Assembly: GCF_945952405.1 (NCBI RefSeq)
Contig: NZ_CAMFIA010000005.1
Span: forward strand, 186,001 to 250,000
Direction: 5' to 3'
Length of the DNA stretch: 64,000 nt
Source of the DNA: an uncultured Stenotrophomonas sp.
GTDB taxonomy: Bacteria > Pseudomonadota > Gammaproteobacteria > Xanthomonadales > Xanthomonadaceae
Part shown: one piece after another, positions 62,105 through 64,000 of the stretch
Layout: each line of letters starts with the position of its first letter
How positions within the stretch are numbered: the first letter of the stretch is position 1
Notes under the pieces: generated by a model
What the model was told of the DNA's origin: nothing
The model's input: the letters and a program-made list of their open reading frames with translations, nothing else
Database searches by the model: none
Translations under genes and position numbers: made by a program

Positions 62105-62174
62105 ACCTGCATCATCGCTGCCTGCGCGGGCGCCTCCCATCGGCGCTTGCCGCAGGCCCGGGTCAGCCGATGCC

Positions 62175-62801
62175 TCAGTTGCGCCGGGTCTGCAGGTAGT
62201 CGAACAGTTCCTGGTTGTTGCGCAGGCCCAGCTTGCGCTTGGCCTCGCCCTTCTGCCGGCTGATCGTCTTCGGGCTGCGCCCACACTGTCCGGCGATGGC
62301 ATTCACGCTCAGGCCGGCCGCCAGCAGGTCCAGCACTTCCTGTTCGCGCGTGGAAAGGGGCGGCGGTGTGCGCGCAAACATCAGGTCGCGGGCCTGCAGG
62401 CGGCGGCGCAGCCTCTCGGATATGAACAGCTGTCCGGACAGCGCCGCGTTCAGTGCCTGCGGCAGATCGTTGAAGTCGGCGCTTTTGTCGACCAGACCAC
62501 GGATGCCGCTGCGCAACAGGCCGTCGAGCAGGCCGGGATTGCGGGCGCTGGTCAGCACCACCACTGGCAGGCCGGGATGGCGGGCATGCAGCGTGCCGAT
62601 CAGTTCCGCCCCTTCCGGGCCGGGGCCCGGCATTGCCAGATCGGTCAGTACTGCGTCGCACTCAAGACGCTCCAGCAGTTGCAGCAGCTCGGCGCCGTCG
62701 CCGGCATTGGCGACGATCTGCAGCGGATGGGTTTGCAGCACGGTGTGGATACCGTGCACGACGACAGGATGGTCATCGGCGATGATGATGCGTGGGTGCA
62801 A
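62175..62801 (-). CDS. LuxR-type response regulator (TTG start)
   Basis: 208 residues. The receiver has [18 protein letters not shown], the phospho-acceptor Asp in [12 protein letters not shown] and Lys in GLVDKSADF. The HTH is [20 protein letters not shown] followed by [24 protein letters not shown] at 62801 ([12 protein letters not shown]) is the only start near the receiver and follows GAGGAAC; ATG starts lie about 45-60 codons upstream in non-conserved sequence. No kinase gene is adjacent; it resembles the regulator at 53 kb. Confidence 0.85.
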   Translation of the reverse strand: MHPRIIIADDHPVVVHGIHTVLQTHPLQIVANAGDGAELLQLLERLECDAVLTDLAMPGPGPEGAELIGTLHARHPGLPVVVLTSARNPGLLDGLLRSGIRGLVDKSADFNDLPQALNAALSGQLFISERLRRRLQARDLMFARTPPPLSTREQEVLDLLAAGLSVNAIAGQCGRSPKTISRQKGEAKRKLGLRNNQELFDYLQTRRN

Positions 62802-63029
62802 AGGGGGTTCCTCGGAGCGTGGATGAAGGGCTGCAGGCAGCGGACAACGTTCGATTCTGCAAAGGCCTGGGCGGTCGCGGTATAGGAATGGTCCGAAACC
62901 GATGCCGGGTGAACTCCGGTCAACCCGGACCGACTCCATCTGCTGATAGCTGCCGGCTATGTGCACCGTGCACCGGGACATTACTGGCCATCGGGTAAGC
63001 TAACGCCCTCGTTTGCACAGGAATTCCAG

Positions 63030-64000
63030 GTGGCTGACTCCCCCAACGCTTCCCCCGCGCCGGCCCGCGCGCTGGAAGGTCAGAAACTGCTGTTGTGCGT
63101 CGGAGGCGGGATCGCGGCCTACAAGGCTCTGGAACTGGTGCGGCGCCTGCGCGACGCCGGTGCCCAGGTGCAGGTGGCGATGACCGCCGGTGCCCAGCAG
63201 TTCGTCACTCCGCTCAGCTTCCAGGCCCTGTCCGGGCAGCCAACCCGCACCACGCTGTGGGACAGCGCCGCCGAACAGGCCATGGGCCACATCGAACTGG
63301 CGCGTTGGGCCGACCGCATCGTGGTCGCGCCGGGTACCGCCGATCTGCTGGCCCGGCTGGCCCAGGGCCATGCCGATGATCTGGTCAGCACCCTGTGCCT
63401 GGCCAGCACCGCGCCACTGACCCTCTGCCCGGCGATGAACCACCGCATGTGGCTGCATCCGGCCACCCAGGCCAACATCGCCCTGCTGCGCCAGCGCGGC
63501 GCGCAGGTGATCGGTCCGGTCGATGGCCCGCTGGCCGAAGGCGAATCCGGCCCCGGCCGCCTGGCCGAACCCGGCGACATCGTCGCCGCGCTTGCGGCCA
63601 ACGGCAGCCCGGCAGCAGCGGTTGCCGCGCCGGAAACCCGCGCGCTGCAGGGCCTGCGCCTGCTGATCAGCGCGGGCCCGACCTATGAAGACATCGACCC
63701 GGTGCGCTATGTCGGCAACCGCAGCAGCGGCAAGATGGGATTTGCCCTGGCCGCCGCCGCCGCGACGATGGGCGCGCAGGTGGTGCTGGTCAGCGGTCCG
63801 GTGCAGCTGCCGACGCCGCCCGGCGTGCAGCGCGTCGATGTGCGCTCGGCCGCGCAGATGCGCGAGGCCGTGCTGAAGTCGCTGCCGGCCGACATCTATA
63901 TCGGTGCCGCGGCGGTCTCCGACTACACGCCGCGCCAGGTGGCCGCGCAGAAGCTGAAGAAGACCGCCGACAGCCAGTCGCTGGTGATCGAGCTGGTGCG
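63030..64000 (+). CDS. coaBC: Phosphopantothenoylcysteine decarboxylase/synthase, N-terminal part (cut by window edge)
   Basis: 323 codons are visible before the window ends. The CoaC flavoprotein part shows GQKLLLCVGGGIAAYKALEL, catalytic His in MGHIELARWADR, the PxMNxxMW motif as CPAMNHRMW, and the substrate clamp in LAEGESGPGRLAEP. The CoaB part starts at RLLISAGPTYEDIDPVRYVG, NRSSGKMGFALA. It makes 4'-phosphopantetheine for coenzyme A. The start is a GTG at 63030. The C-terminal part lies beyond the right edge. Confidence 0.95.
   Translation, partial: MADSPNASPAPARALEGQKLLLCVGGGIAAYKALELVRRLRDAGAQVQVAMTAGAQQFVTPLSFQALSGQPTRTTLWDSAAEQAMGHIELARWADRIVVAPGTADLLARLAQGHADDLVSTLCLASTAPLTLCPAMNHRMWLHPATQANIALLRQRGAQVIGPVDGPLAEGESGPGRLAEPGDIVAALAANGSPAAAVAAPETRALQGLRLLISAGPTYEDIDPVRYVGNRSSGKMGFALAAAAATMGAQVVLVSGPVQLPTPPGVQRVDVRSAAQMREAVLKSLPADIYIGAAAVSDYTPRQVAAQKLKKTADSQSLVIELV

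Overview
The window comes from a high-GC gammaproteobacterium of the Xanthomonadaceae, most probably Stenotrophomonas maltophilia or a close relative. The signs are the many short palindromes carrying a GTAG tetranucleotide (SMAG-type REPs) between genes, an Ax21-family outer-membrane protein, the Xanthomonad-type gene content, and a P2-like prophage next to a tRNA-Thr(TGT) 3' fragment. These names rest on recognition of protein and repeat patterns in the sequence; no database search was run.

Region 1 (1-13209) is the right part of a P2-like prophage. On the minus strand run head and lysis genes O-N-M-L-X, two small membrane proteins, a GH19 endolysin, nested Rz/Rz1 spanins, tail completion R and S, and the start of baseplate gene J, which leaves the window. 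Terminase P and portal Q run divergently on the plus strand. Beyond Q, where P2 has replication, control and integrase genes, lies cargo: a DUF6988-like protein, a DUF4160/DUF2442 pair with two perfect operators inside its promoter, an AT-rich block with GGTAAC heptamers bracketed by a perfect 23-bp inverted repeat, a small unknown protein and an SRAP protein. The prophage ends at a duplicated tRNA-Thr 3' half (attR), so the integrase and intact tRNA should lie to the left, outside the window.

Region 2 (13210-25702) starts with a protein joining an HEPN-like RNxxxH motif to a C-terminal OST-HTH/LOTUS domain, directly beside attR. Housekeeping and stress genes follow: arginase, an entericidin-like lipoprotein, CsbD, TrpRS, an MBL-fold hydrolase, an M28 peptidase, a ketoglutarate-permease-like transporter, and the EamA/RarD pair.

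Region 3 (25703-40890) holds a secreted unknown protein flanked by a duplicated rarD tail, a large TonB-dependent receptor, a tandem REP cluster, and a MacB-like exporter operon. Divergent to the latter is an ABC-2 exporter with a DesK/DesR-type two-component system. After an intergenic block with long inverted repeats come a membrane-anchored catalase-related peroxidase and its cytochrome b561.

Region 4 (40893-64000) is mostly core: M17 aminopeptidase, HAD phosphatase, AI-2E permease, a YqjD/YqjE/YqjK-like membrane operon, a DegQ/MucD-like protease, a lysine/alanine-rich histone H1-like protein, an S9 peptidase, Ax21, response regulators, a TorF-type porin, a LysR/MFS divergon, YehS, an SDR, a SPOR-domain protein, ArgS, RadC and the start of CoaBC.
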